In this document: piece after piece, positions 17,268-26,076 of the stretch
Layout of the letters: the number at the start of each line of letters is the position of its first letter
How positions within the stretch are numbered: position 1 is the stretch's first letter
From: Roseobacter denitrificans OCh 114
GTDB taxonomy: Bacteria; Pseudomonadota; Alphaproteobacteria; Rhodobacterales; Rhodobacteraceae
Assembly: GCF_000014045.1 (NCBI RefSeq)
Contig: NC_008209.1
Span: 2,937,001-3,001,000, forward strand
DNA: 64,000 nucleotides
Direction of reading: 5' to 3'
The notes under the pieces: generated by a model
The model's database searches: none
Told to the model about the DNA's origin: nothing
What the model saw: the letters and a program-made list of their open reading frames with translations, nothing else
Program-made: the position numbers and the translations under genes

Positions 17268-19370
17268 ATGACCCACCCATCCGCAACGCAACGCCTTGAA
17301 AACAAGTGGGATGTTGATCTTGCCGCCCCTATGAGCGAATCCGAGAAGTTGCTATATCGCTCCAACCTTCTGGGATCGGACAAGAGAATCACAAATTACG
17401 GCGGCGGCAATACATCGGCCAAGGTGATCGAAACGGATCCGTTGACGGGTGAGCCTGCCGAGGTGCTCTGGGTCAAGGGGTCAGGCGGCGATGTCGGGTC
17501 GATCAGGATGGACGGGTTCGCGACGCTCTACATGGACAAGCTGAACGCATTACGCGGCATCTATCGCGGCGGCGAGCATGAGGATGAGATGGTGGCCTTC
17601 CTGCGCCATTGCACGTTCAACCTGAACCCGCGCGCGGCCAGCATCGACACGCCGCTGCATGCCTATGTGCCGGCAAAACACGTCGATCACATGCACCCGG
17701 ATGCGATTATTGCCATCGCCGCCGCGAAGGACAGCAAGAAACTCACCCAAGAGATTTTCGGGGATCGCATCGGGTGGCTGCCTTGGAAAAGACCGGGCTA
17801 CGAACTGGGGCTATGGCTGTCGGATTTCTGCGAAAAGAACCCCGACGCCAAGGGTGTTGTGCTGGAAAGCCATGGGCTCTTTACCTGGGCCGATGACGCG
17901 CGGGAGTGCTATGAACGGACGCTGGAGATCATTCAGACCGCGATGGATTGGTTTGCAGAGCAAACAGCGGGCAAGCCCGCTTTTGGCGGCGCACTCCATC
18001 ACAGCCTGTCAGCCGCGGCCCGCCGTGCCACGGCGGCGCGTCTCATGCCGGTTCTGCGCGGGATGGTATCGGACCAGCAGCAAATGGTCGGGCATTTTGA
18101 GGACAGCGATGCGGTGCTGGAATTTGTGAATGCCAAAGACATGACACGGCTCGCAAGCATGGGCACATCCTGCCCCGATCACTTCTTGCGCACGAAAATC
18201 TGCCCGCTTGTGGTGGATTTTGATCCGGCCAACCCTGATGTGGCGGCAACACTTGCGGGGCTCAGCGACGCGGTGTCGGCCTATCGGCAGGGGTATCAGT
18301 CCTATTATGAACGCTGCAAACGCGCCGACAGCCCGCCAATGCGCGACCCGAATGCGGTTGTCTATCTGGTGCCCGGTGTGGGGATGATCACCTTTGCCAA
18401 GGACAAAGCGACTGCTCGGATTTCCGGCGAATTCTATGTCAATGCGATCAACGTGATGCGCGGTGCGGATGCCGTGTCCGAATATCAGGGCCTGCCCGAG
18501 CAGGAGGCGTTCGACATCGAATACTGGCTGCTGGAAGAGGCCAAGCTGCAACGCATGCCAGCGCCCAAGGCACTGGCAGGACGTGTGGCACTTGTGACGG
18601 GCGGCGCAGGCGGGATCGGCTCTGCCACGGCGGAACGATACCTGCGCGAAGGTGCCTGTGTGATGCTGGCCGATATTGACGACAACGCCCTGGCGCAAAC
18701 GGCGGCAAAGCTGTCGGCGCGGTATTCCACGGATGTGGTGCGCACGATCAATATGGACGTAACGGATGAGGCGGCGGTCATTGCTTGTTATGCCGAGACC
18801 GCTGCGGAGTTTGGCGGCATTGATATCCTTGTGTCAAACGCCGGTATCGCCAGCTCTGCCCCGGTCGAGGACACGACGCTGGCGCTTTGGAACAAAAACA
18901 TGGCGATCCTGTCGACCGGATATTTCCTCGTCAGCCGCGAAGCGTTCAAGGTGTTCAAGGCGCAAGACATGGGCGGATCGGTTGTTTTCGTCGCCTCCAA
19001 GAACGGTCTGGCCGCTTCGCCCAATGCCTCGGCCTATTGCACGGCAAAGGCATCCGAAATCCACCTCGCCCGCTGCCTTGCTCTGGAAGGGGCCGAGATG
19101 GGTGTCAGGGTCAATGTGGTCAATCCGGATGCGGTTTTGCAGGGCAGCAAGATCTGGGAAGGGGAGTGGCTCGACCAGCGGGCGGGCACCTACGGCACGG
19201 ATAAAAGCGGGTTGGAGGCGATGTATCGCGACCGCTCGATGCTCAAACGCTCCGTCCTGCCGCAAGACATTGCGGAGGCCGCCTATTTTCTTGCCTCTGA
19301 CCTGTCCTCGAAATCAACCGGAAACATCATCAACGTGGACGCAGGCAACGTTCAGGCGTTCACGCGATAG
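17268..19370 (+). CDS. rhaD: bifunctional rhamnulose-1-phosphate aldolase / lactaldehyde dehydrogenase
   Basis: 700-residue fusion. The first about 430 residues form a class II aldolase domain (GGGNTSAKVIE near 45, HVDHMHPDAI with metal-ligand histidines near 145), which splits L-rhamnulose 1-phosphate into DHAP and L-lactaldehyde. The C-terminal short-chain dehydrogenase domain has the NAD loop TGGAGGIGSATAERYL, NAG motif VSNAGIASS and catalytic YCTAKA, and presumably oxidises or reduces lactaldehyde. The length and order match the RhaD aldolase-ADH family of rhizobia and roseobacters. GGAG at 17258-17261 places the start at the ATG at 17268 rather than 17256. First gene of the rightward arm, followed 13 bp later by rhaI. 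Confidence 0.93.
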   Translation: MTHPSATQRLENKWDVDLAAPMSESEKLLYRSNLLGSDKRITNYGGGNTSAKVIETDPLTGEPAEVLWVKGSGGDVGSIRMDGFATLYMDKLNALRGIYRGGEHEDEMVAFLRHCTFNLNPRAASIDTPLHAYVPAKHVDHMHPDAIIAIAAAKDSKKLTQEIFGDRIGWLPWKRPGYELGLWLSDFCEKNPDAKGVVLESHGLFTWADDARECYERTLEIIQTAMDWFAEQTAGKPAFGGALHHSLSAAARRATAARLMPVLRGMVSDQQQMVGHFEDSDAVLEFVNAKDMTRLASMGTSCPDHFLRTKICPLVVDFDPANPDVAATLAGLSDAVSAYRQGYQSYYERCKRADSPPMRDPNAVVYLVPGVGMITFAKDKATARISGEFYVNAINVMRGADAVSEYQGLPEQEAFDIEYWLLEEAKLQRMPAPKALAGRVALVTGGAGGIGSATAERYLREGACVMLADIDDNALAQTAAKLSARYSTDVVRTINMDVTDEAAVIACYAETAAEFGGIDILVSNAGIASSAPVEDTTLALWNKNMAILSTGYFLVSREAFKVFKAQDMGGSVVFVASKNGLAASPNASAYCTAKASEIHLARCLALEGAEMGVRVNVVNPDAVLQGSKIWEGEWLDQRAGTYGTDKSGLEAMYRDRSMLKRSVLPQDIAEAAYFLASDLSSKSTGNIINVDAGNVQAFTR

Positions 19371-19383
19371 GGAGGGCAGCATC

Positions 19384-20658
19384 ATGATCCATTCAGACAT
19401 CATCGCGCAGACCAATGAAACTGCGATGGCAAAATTGCTGGCAGATTATGACGCTCTGGGCGCGCAGCTTGAGAGGCGCGGGATCGACATCGCGGCGATC
19501 AAGGACCGGGTGGCAAACTATGGCGTGGCGGTGCCCAGTTGGGGCGTTGGCACCGGCGGCACGCGTTTCGCGCGCTTTCCCGGCCCCGGCGAGCCGCACG
19601 ACATTTTCGACAAGCTAGATGATTGCGGGCTGATCCATCAATTGACGCGCGCGACACCTTCCGTGTCGTTGCATATCCCGTGGGATGCACAACCTGCCGC
19701 CGATCTCAACAGCAAGGCGGAAGAAGTCGGTCTGCGCTTTGACGCGATGAACTCCAACACCTTTCAGGATCAGCCGCAACAGCAGCACAGTTACAAATTC
19801 GGCTCCCTTTCCCACACGAACGCGGCCACGCGCCAGCAAGCCGTTGATCACAACATTGCATGTATCGAACTGGGGATCGCCATCGGATCGAAGGCGCTGA
19901 CAATCTGGGTCGGCGATGGGTCGAACTTTCCGGGACAGACCAACTTTACCAGGCAGTTTGAACGCTACCTCGAGGCGGCAAAACAGGTCTACAACGCCTT
20001 GCCCGACGACTGGACGCTGCTGAGCGAACACAAGATGTATGAACCCGCCTTCTATTCCACGGTGGTGCAGGACTGGGGCACAAACCTGCTGATCGCGCAG
20101 CAGATGGGCGACAAGGCGAAATGCCTTGTGGATCTGGGCCATCATGCGCCCAACACGAACATCGAGATGATCGTCGCGCGGCTGATCCAGTTTGGAAAGC
20201 TTGGCGGATTTCATTTCAATGACAGCAAATACGGCGACGATGACCTCGACACGGCCAGCATCGACCCCTACCGCCTGTTTCTCGTGTTCAACGAGTTGGT
20301 TGAGGCGGAGGCGCAGGCTGATTTCGACCCGATGCATATGCTGGATCAAAGCCACAACGTGACCGATCCGATCGAAAGCCTGATGGTGTCGGCAACAGAG
20401 GTGCAGCGCGCCTATGCGCAGGCGCTGTTGGTGGATCGCACCGCCTTGCTGGGCTTTCAGGAAGACAACGATGCGCTCATGGCCACAACGACCCTGAAAC
20501 AGGGGTTTCGCACGGATGTCGAACCCATCCTCGCAATGGCACGTCTTGAGCAGAACGGTGCCATTGACCCGGTTGCGACCTATCGCGCATCCGGCTATCG
20601 CGCCAAAGTCAGCGCCGATCGGCCCGCCGTGTCCGGTGCGGGCGGCGGAATTGTGTAG
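19384..20658 (+). CDS. rhaI: L-rhamnose isomerase
   Basis: 424-residue TIM-barrel isomerase of the Pseudomonas stutzeri/rhizobial subtype that converts L-rhamnose to L-rhamnulose. Metal and substrate segments visible are SEHKMYEPAFY, LVDLGHHAPNTNIE and GGFHFNDSKYGDDDLD. The ATG at 19384 follows GGGAGGGCAG. A longer open frame extends upstream inside rhaD, but that part is only the shadow of rhaD in another frame. No obvious terminator follows before the sensor kinase gene. Confidence 0.93.
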   Translation: MIHSDIIAQTNETAMAKLLADYDALGAQLERRGIDIAAIKDRVANYGVAVPSWGVGTGGTRFARFPGPGEPHDIFDKLDDCGLIHQLTRATPSVSLHIPWDAQPAADLNSKAEEVGLRFDAMNSNTFQDQPQQQHSYKFGSLSHTNAATRQQAVDHNIACIELGIAIGSKALTIWVGDGSNFPGQTNFTRQFERYLEAAKQVYNALPDDWTLLSEHKMYEPAFYSTVVQDWGTNLLIAQQMGDKAKCLVDLGHHAPNTNIEMIVARLIQFGKLGGFHFNDSKYGDDDLDTASIDPYRLFLVFNELVEAEAQADFDPMHMLDQSHNVTDPIESLMVSATEVQRAYAQALLVDRTALLGFQEDNDALMATTTLKQGFRTDVEPILAMARLEQNGAIDPVATYRASGYRAKVSADRPAVSGAGGGIV

Positions 20659-20783
20659 GCTAGCAGCAAGACCAAGTTGAAGCACATACCCTCGCGCCCG
20701 CCGTCATGGCATGGGCGATAAAAGGCTCAGCAGGTTTTGTTGGGTCTTAACAATCCCTTGGTTTTCGGTGAAACTGCGGAGTG

Positions 20784-23129
20784 ATGAAGTTCTCTCTGGG
20801 TTTGATACTGGCCCTTTGCCTCGCGGGATTGCAATTTGTTGCCGTCACCATTGTGGTGTTTTCATCCTTCCTGACATCGGAAAAGGTGCTGCTTGAGCAC
20901 GCGCGCGATCTGCTCAGCGATGTGGGAACCAATACGATCGAGCACTCCAAAGGGTTCCTGAAGCCCGCCAAGGGGGCTGCCGAACTGGCCACGCGGCTTG
21001 CCGAGAACGAGGTGATCGCCAGCGATGACTTCAACCAGTTGGAAAATCTGCTGTTTCAGCAGCTTCAGATATCGCCACAGTTCGCCGGGGTCTTTTACGG
21101 CGATGAGGCGGGAAATTTCGTCTATGTGATGCGCAGCGAAGGGCCCGGACCTTTCCGCACCAAGATCGTTCGGCGCGATGGCGAGGCGCGCGAAACCGAG
21201 CTGATCTGGCGTGACACAAATTATCAGGTGCTGGACCGGGAGGAAGACGAGGCGGATACATATGATCCGCGCACGCGCCCGTGGTATCAGTCATCACGGG
21301 AAAATCTGACCGGGATCTGGACCGACCCCTATATTTTCTTCACCTCTCAACGTCCGGGCATCACCGCCGCCTCACCCGTTTTCAACACCGATGGCGAATT
21401 GCGCGGCGTGGTGGGCGTGGACATTGAAATTGGCGCGATTTCCGAATTCCTCAGTCGGCTCAATATCGGAGACTCGGGCGTTGCGCTGATCCTGAACCAG
21501 AACGGCGATGTCATTGCACACCCTGATCAGGACCTGATCCGCAAGGAAAATGCCGATGGGACGTTTCGCTTCGTGAACATCAACGAGATCGACGATCCGG
21601 TGGCCCATGCGGCTTTTGCCGAGGTGATCCGTGGTTCTGAGGTCAATGTGGATCGTGAGCTTGCATCCCGGTTTGAGTTTGACGGCTCGACCTATGTCTC
21701 AACCGTGATGCCCGCCATCAGCGACGAGTTGCCCTGGACGATTGCGGTCTATGCGCCCGAAGCGGATTTCACCGGAGAGATCACCGGCAACCGCACACAG
21801 AACGTCTGGATCGCGGCGGCAATTGCGCTGGCATCGGGAGTGGTCGGGTTGATGCTCGCCAGCTATATCCACAAACCTGTGCGCGCCTTTGCGGTGCGCT
21901 CCTCGCTGATCTCGCAAGGGGAGGCCTCTGCGGAGGAGCCATTGCCCAAGACCTACAAGGAGCTTGAACGGGCAAATGAAACGCTGGTTCAGGCCATTGC
22001 AGAGCGCAAGAAGTCAGAGGCGGAATACGACCGCACCTTTGATCTCGCCGCGCGGGGCATGGCGCGGATACAGGCGCATACGGGCCGGATTCTGCGTATC
22101 AACCGACGGCTTGCCGATATGCTGGGCTATGGCGAAGCCGAAGCGCTCGAGTTGACCATTCAGGACATCTCACACCCCAATGACCCGGTGGCCAAGGTGT
22201 TTACCGCATCAAGTGGCGGGGGCCGGTCCGAATATTTCAACGAAAAACGGTATCGGCACAAAGATGGCTCCACCATTTGGGTCAGCGAAAACGTCATTGT
22301 CATCCGCGACGACAATGACGTGCCCGTCTATGCCGTGGTTGCGGTCGATGACATCTCAGAAAGGATCGCCGCAGATCTGAAGATCCAGCAGTTGAACACG
22401 GATCTGTCCCATTCTGCGCGCATCAACATGATGGGGCAGATGGCAACCGGGCTTGCCCATGAATTGAACCAGCCGTTGCTTGCGATATCCCAGAATATGG
22501 ACACGGCTGTTTTCCTGCTCAAAGACGCCGGTCAGGAGGCGGGTGAGTTGCAGGAGTTGCTTTTGGAAACCGACCGACACGCCCATCGCGCCGGGGATAT
22601 CATCAAGGCACTGCGGGCTTTCGTCAAAAAGGAGGGCGCCGAAAAGGCGGAGTTTGATTTCGCCGAACTGATGGAGCAATCCTTGCACCTGATGCGTGCC
22701 GAGGCAAAGGACCACGGCATCAAGATCACCGCTGTCGGCGCGGACCTCGAACCTGTGTACGGATCCCGCGTGCAGATCGCGCAGGTGATCGTGAACATGT
22801 TGCGCAATGCGATCGAATCCATTTCCCAGAATGACGCGGCCGAGCGCACGGTGACCCTGAAGGCAGAGAATACTCCTTCCGGGATCCTCGTCCGCGTCAC
22901 AGACACAGGACCCGGTTTGCAGGAAAATGTGGACATTTTCGAACACTTCAAAACAACCAAGAAAGATGGCATGGGCATGGGTCTTTCGATCTGCCGCACC
23001 ATAGTGGAATCGCATCGCGGGGAGATCTGGCATCAGCAGGACGCCGATGGAAACCCGGAATTCTGCTTTACGCTGCCTGCCTTGAAACCAAAGACCGAAG
23101 CGGGGAAGGCGTATGAATACAGCCAGTGA
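20784..23129 (+). CDS. dCache/PAS sensor histidine kinase
   Basis: Membrane histidine kinase of about 781 residues. A first transmembrane helix (about 5-29) and a second (about 340-361) flank a periplasmic double-Cache ligand domain with the typical YDPRTRPWYQ motif. A cytoplasmic linker helix and a PAS domain (about 413-530) follow. The kinase core has phospho-acceptor His near 559 (GLAHELNQPL), N-box VIVNMLRNAIES, G1 DTGPGL and G2 GMGMGLSI. The H-box is the FixL/DctB type. ATG 20784 and GTG 20781 are adjacent alternatives; the ribosome site is poor. It overlaps the response regulator gene by 17 bp. The ligand is unknown; Cache domains often bind small carboxylates or amino acids. Confidence 0.92.
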   Translation: MKFSLGLILALCLAGLQFVAVTIVVFSSFLTSEKVLLEHARDLLSDVGTNTIEHSKGFLKPAKGAAELATRLAENEVIASDDFNQLENLLFQQLQISPQFAGVFYGDEAGNFVYVMRSEGPGPFRTKIVRRDGEARETELIWRDTNYQVLDREEDEADTYDPRTRPWYQSSRENLTGIWTDPYIFFTSQRPGITAASPVFNTDGELRGVVGVDIEIGAISEFLSRLNIGDSGVALILNQNGDVIAHPDQDLIRKENADGTFRFVNINEIDDPVAHAAFAEVIRGSEVNVDRELASRFEFDGSTYVSTVMPAISDELPWTIAVYAPEADFTGEITGNRTQNVWIAAAIALASGVVGLMLASYIHKPVRAFAVRSSLISQGEASAEEPLPKTYKELERANETLVQAIAERKKSEAEYDRTFDLAARGMARIQAHTGRILRINRRLADMLGYGEAEALELTIQDISHPNDPVAKVFTASSGGGRSEYFNEKRYRHKDGSTIWVSENVIVIRDDNDVPVYAVVAVDDISERIAADLKIQQLNTDLSHSARINMMGQMATGLAHELNQPLLAISQNMDTAVFLLKDAGQEAGELQELLLETDRHAHRAGDIIKALRAFVKKEGAEKAEFDFAELMEQSLHLMRAEAKDHGIKITAVGADLEPVYGSRVQIAQVIVNMLRNAIESISQNDAAERTVTLKAENTPSGILVRVTDTGPGLQENVDIFEHFKTTKKDGMGMGLSICRTIVESHRGEIWHQQDADGNPEFCFTLPALKPKTEAGKAYEYSQ

Positions 23130-23754
23130 ACCTTGCGTTTTCATCGTGGACGACGACGAAGACATTCGCACCTCGCTGTCGCGCGCCTTGCGGACACGCG
23201 GGTACACAACCGAGGTCTTTGACTCTGCACAGGCTTTTCTGGCGGGCTATGATGCTGCGCGATCGGGGTGCCTTATCCTTGATTACGGGCTACCGCAGAT
23301 GAACGGTCTGGACCTGCAGCAGGTGCTTGTGAAGCGGGGCCGACCCTTGCCCATCATTTTCATCACCGGGCACGGGGGCGTATCCGAAGCCGTGCGGGCA
23401 ATGAAACATGGCGCGGTGGATTTTCTGGAAAAACCGTTTCGTCAGGAGACATTGCTGGCCCGAATTGAAACGGCATTGGAAATGGATGCAAAGGCACGCG
23501 ATGTCGATACCGCGCTAAAGCTGACCCGCGACAAGCTGGCAAGCCTGACGCAGCGCGAAAGGGAAATCGCAGAGTTTCTGGTGATGAATCCGTCCAACAG
23601 TTCCAGCAAGGATGTGGCGCGTCATCTGGACATCAGCCCCCGCACGGTCGATCACCACCGCGCGCGCATTCTGGAAAAGATGAATGTCCAATCCGTCGCC
23701 GAGCTTGTTGATCTCGCCCTGACTTATCAGCTTTTTACAAAGCCCGACCCCTGA
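23113..23754 (+). CDS. FixJ/NarL-type response regulator
   Basis: 213-residue response regulator. Receiver domain 1-125 has acidic pair DDDED (residues 13-17), phospho-acceptor Asp57 (LILDYGLP), Thr/Lys switch residues (FITGHGG, FLEKPF). A LuxR-type helix-turn-helix covers about 143-205 (LTQREREIAEFL, ISPRTVDHHRARILEKM). Partner of the overlapping kinase gene. Target genes are not evident: no conserved operator was seen nearby. The neighbouring rhamnose genes have their own regulator. Confidence 0.92.
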   Translation: MNTASEPCVFIVDDDEDIRTSLSRALRTRGYTTEVFDSAQAFLAGYDAARSGCLILDYGLPQMNGLDLQQVLVKRGRPLPIIFITGHGGVSEAVRAMKHGAVDFLEKPFRQETLLARIETALEMDAKARDVDTALKLTRDKLASLTQREREIAEFLVMNPSNSSSKDVARHLDISPRTVDHHRARILEKMNVQSVAELVDLALTYQLFTKPDP

Positions 23755-24151
23755 AGCGTCATGCGACAAACCTGACTTACGGAACGCTGCCTGACATCAA
23801 AGATTTCAACGCGTTACGTGATACCCGATGTGTCAGGCATTGCGTCAGACGGCCCAAAGCGCGCTATAGGCAAAATTACCTAGGTAACTACGCGAATGTA
23901 CCTTCCCCGGTATTTGAACGAATATGTCCGGGCAGTGCGTATTTTGGAAATTTTGTGCGCTGCAGGTGCAATGGGTTAACGAGTGATTGAGAAACGGAAT
24001 TAGCTGGTTCTCGGTTGGCCTATCTTCCCGTCCAGAATAAGATTTCGCGCCCTGTTGCGCGAATGACTGGAATAGCGCTGCGATCTGTCTTGCACCGATG
24101 GATCGCAGCGCACCACTTCCCACGGCATCCAATTCGGATGCACGTCGCGGT
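23755..24151. other. intergenic region between convergent genes
   Basis: About 400 bases with no supported gene, between the response regulator and the end of aroB. An inverted repeat TGCCTGACA (23788-23796) / TGTCAGGCA (23831-23839) with a 34-base spacer could contribute to termination, but no T-run follows. The rest shows nothing recognised. Confidence 0.4.
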
Positions 24152-25264
24152 TTATTTTGAGCGCAGCGCATCCTCCAGAACCATCAGCACGTCCGAGGCC
24201 GCAACGTCAGAGGTGACGAAGGCTTCACCCAACCCACGCGCAAGGATGAAATGCAGCTTTCCTTGCGTGACTTTCTTGTCCTGCCCCATCAGGTCCAGCA
24301 AACAGGCGGCATCGGGCAGATCGCCGGGGATGTCATGCAAATCGGTCTTCATCCCCATCGCCTTGAGATGCGCGCGCACCCGGCTTGGACTTTCCTGCGA
24401 ACACAAGCCCATGCGCGCGGATAACTCAAACGCCAGGGCACAGCCAATCGCGACCCCCTCGCCGTGCAACAGCCGGTCCGAATAGCCCGTTGCGGCCTCA
24501 AGCGCATGCCCAAAGGTATGACCCAGATTGAGCAGCGCGCGATCGCCCTGCTCTGTCTCATCGCGGATCACGATATCGGCCTTCATCTGCACCGAGCGGC
24601 GTACGGCTTCGCAACGCGCGCCCTTGTCACCTGCTGCCAGAGCAGGTCCGTTCTGCTCCAGCCACTCGAAGAACGTCAGATCACCCAGCAGGCCGTATTT
24701 GACCACTTCGCCGTAACCCGCCAGAAAATCGCGCGCCGTCAGTGACCCGAGCACGTCGATATCCGCCAGCACCAGACTGGGTTGATGAAACGCGCCGATC
24801 AGGTTCTTGCCCTGCGCCGCGTTGATCCCGGTCTTGCCGCCGACAGAACTGTCCACCTGCGCCAACAGTGACGTGGGGATTTGCACAAACCGCACGCCCC
24901 GGCGCAGAATGGCGGCCGCAAATCCGACAAGATCACCAATGACACCGCCGCCGAAAGCCACCACGACATCGCCGCGCTCGACCTTCTGATCCAGCAGCCA
25001 GCCGACGGTACGCTCCAGCGGCGCCCAGGACTTCGTGGCCTCCCCCGCAGGCAGCGCCAGCGCGCTCATCTCGATGCCGTCACGCGCAAGCCCCGCGCGC
25101 AAAGCCTCAAGATGCAGCCCCGCGACGGTTTCATCCGTTACCACGGCAACCCGTGGCCGCTTGAGCAGCGGCAGGACATGCCCGCCCGCCTCCGGGAGCA
25201 GCCCCGACCCGATCCGCACATCATAAGCGCGCCCGGGCAGATCAACACGCACCGTGTCAAGCAT
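24152..25264 (-). CDS. aroB: 3-dehydroquinate synthase
   Basis: 370-residue enzyme of the shikimate pathway that converts DAHP to 3-dehydroquinate, NAD- and metal-dependent. Family motifs: GGGVIGDLVGFAAA (NAD loop), VQIPTSLLAQVDSSVGGKTG, NLGHTFGHALE and LLHGEGVAIG (metal ligands). The start at 25264 (MLDTVRV) overlaps the end of aroK by 8 bp; upstream in-frame codons read into aroK and are unlikely. With aroK it forms the aroKB operon standard in proteobacteria. Confidence 0.96.
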   Translation of the reverse strand: MLDTVRVDLPGRAYDVRIGSGLLPEAGGHVLPLLKRPRVAVVTDETVAGLHLEALRAGLARDGIEMSALALPAGEATKSWAPLERTVGWLLDQKVERGDVVVAFGGGVIGDLVGFAAAILRRGVRFVQIPTSLLAQVDSSVGGKTGINAAQGKNLIGAFHQPSLVLADIDVLGSLTARDFLAGYGEVVKYGLLGDLTFFEWLEQNGPALAAGDKGARCEAVRRSVQMKADIVIRDETEQGDRALLNLGHTFGHALEAATGYSDRLLHGEGVAIGCALAFELSARMGLCSQESPSRVRAHLKAMGMKTDLHDIPGDLPDAACLLDLMGQDKKVTQGKLHFILARGLGEAFVTSDVAASDVLMVLEDALRSK

Positions 25265-25850
25265 CTGCAACCTCCAGCACATCCGGACGTGACACCAGCA
25301 CATCGGCTACGCGCCGGGCCATCTGTTCAATCGCCACGGGTGGCGCACAAGGCACGGTGATATCCGCCTTGGCATATTCCGGCACCCGCGTTTCAAAAAG
25401 CGCGGTAAGCGTCGCCTTGGGGTCAGCGGTGCGCAACAGCGGTCGGGTGTCGCGGTGTTTGACCCTGCTCCACAACAGGTCGATATCCGCATCTAGCCAG
25501 ACCGACACACCGCGCGCCGAAATGGCCGCGCGGTTCGCCTCTGCCAGAAAGGCCCCGCCACCGGTTGACAACACACAAGCCTGCCCACCCAGTAGTCGGT
25601 TGATCACCTCGCTCTCGCGCGCCCGAAAGAAAGCCTCGCCATCGCGCGCAAATATTTCAGGCACGGTCATATTGGCCGCTGCTTCGATTTCATGATCCGA
25701 ATCAAGAAAAGGCACATCCAGCAATTGCGCAAGCGCACGACCAACAGCCGTCTTGCCCGCCCCCATCATTCCGATCATCACAACTGTCTTTTTCAACACA
25801 AATCGATGTGTTTGACCCGTTTCACTTCCGGTTTGCTCAATTTCGCTCAT
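25257..25850 (-). CDS. aroK: shikimate kinase
   Basis: 197-residue P-loop kinase that phosphorylates shikimate. Walker A is GMMGAGKTAVG (about 27-37), the substrate Asp motif FLDSDHEIE follows, then RARESEV, the STGGGAF shikimate-binding loop and the lid Arg in HRDTRPLL. The N-terminal about 20 residues (polar, Gln/Glu/Thr-rich) extend beyond the catalytic core. It is first in the aroK-aroB operon and diverges from the small membrane protein gene across 76 AT-rich bases. Confidence 0.95.
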   Translation of the reverse strand: MSEIEQTGSETGQTHRFVLKKTVVMIGMMGAGKTAVGRALAQLLDVPFLDSDHEIEAAANMTVPEIFARDGEAFFRARESEVINRLLGGQACVLSTGGGAFLAEANRAAISARGVSVWLDADIDLLWSRVKHRDTRPLLRTADPKATLTALFETRVPEYAKADITVPCAPPVAIEQMARRVADVLVSRPDVLEVADA

Positions 25851-25926
25851 ATTCGATTGAATGACGTGATATTATGAAAAAGGCCATATATAACTTAAAG
25901 AAAACGGCAGGCATAAAGGCAGTATA

Positions 25927-26076
25927 ATGCTCCGATTCTTCAAATTCCTGATCTATCTGGCCGTGATCGGCTTTATTGCACTGGCGGGCTATACCTATAT
26001 CGGTCCGTTTTTCGGCGCTGATTTTTCAGCCCCCTCCGAAGAAACACGTGTGCCCGTGACATTGGATGCCGAATAG
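25927..26076 (+). CDS. small single-pass membrane protein
   Basis: 49-residue protein, too short for most gene callers. A transmembrane helix covers about residues 6-27 (FLIYLAVIGFIALAGYTYIG), followed by an acidic, Pro/Ser tail ending VTLDAE. Its end overlaps the start of the next gene by 11 bp, which implies translational coupling and supports its being real. The upstream 76 bases are AT-rich, with a TATAAT at 25923-25928 that overlaps the ATG and so is more likely fortuitous. Function unknown; possibly a membrane partner of the exported protein downstream. Confidence 0.7.
   Translation: MLRFFKFLIYLAVIGFIALAGYTYIGPFFGADFSAPSEETRVPVTLDAE

Noticed and set aside
18766..19383. Long upstream extension of the rhaI frame
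   Set aside because: It is the second-frame shadow of rhaD; the ribosome site and family start place rhaI at 19384.
10011..20658. Possible novel sugar pathway
   Set aside because: Gene order and each family match the known rhizobial-type L-rhamnose regulon, so it is not undescribed.
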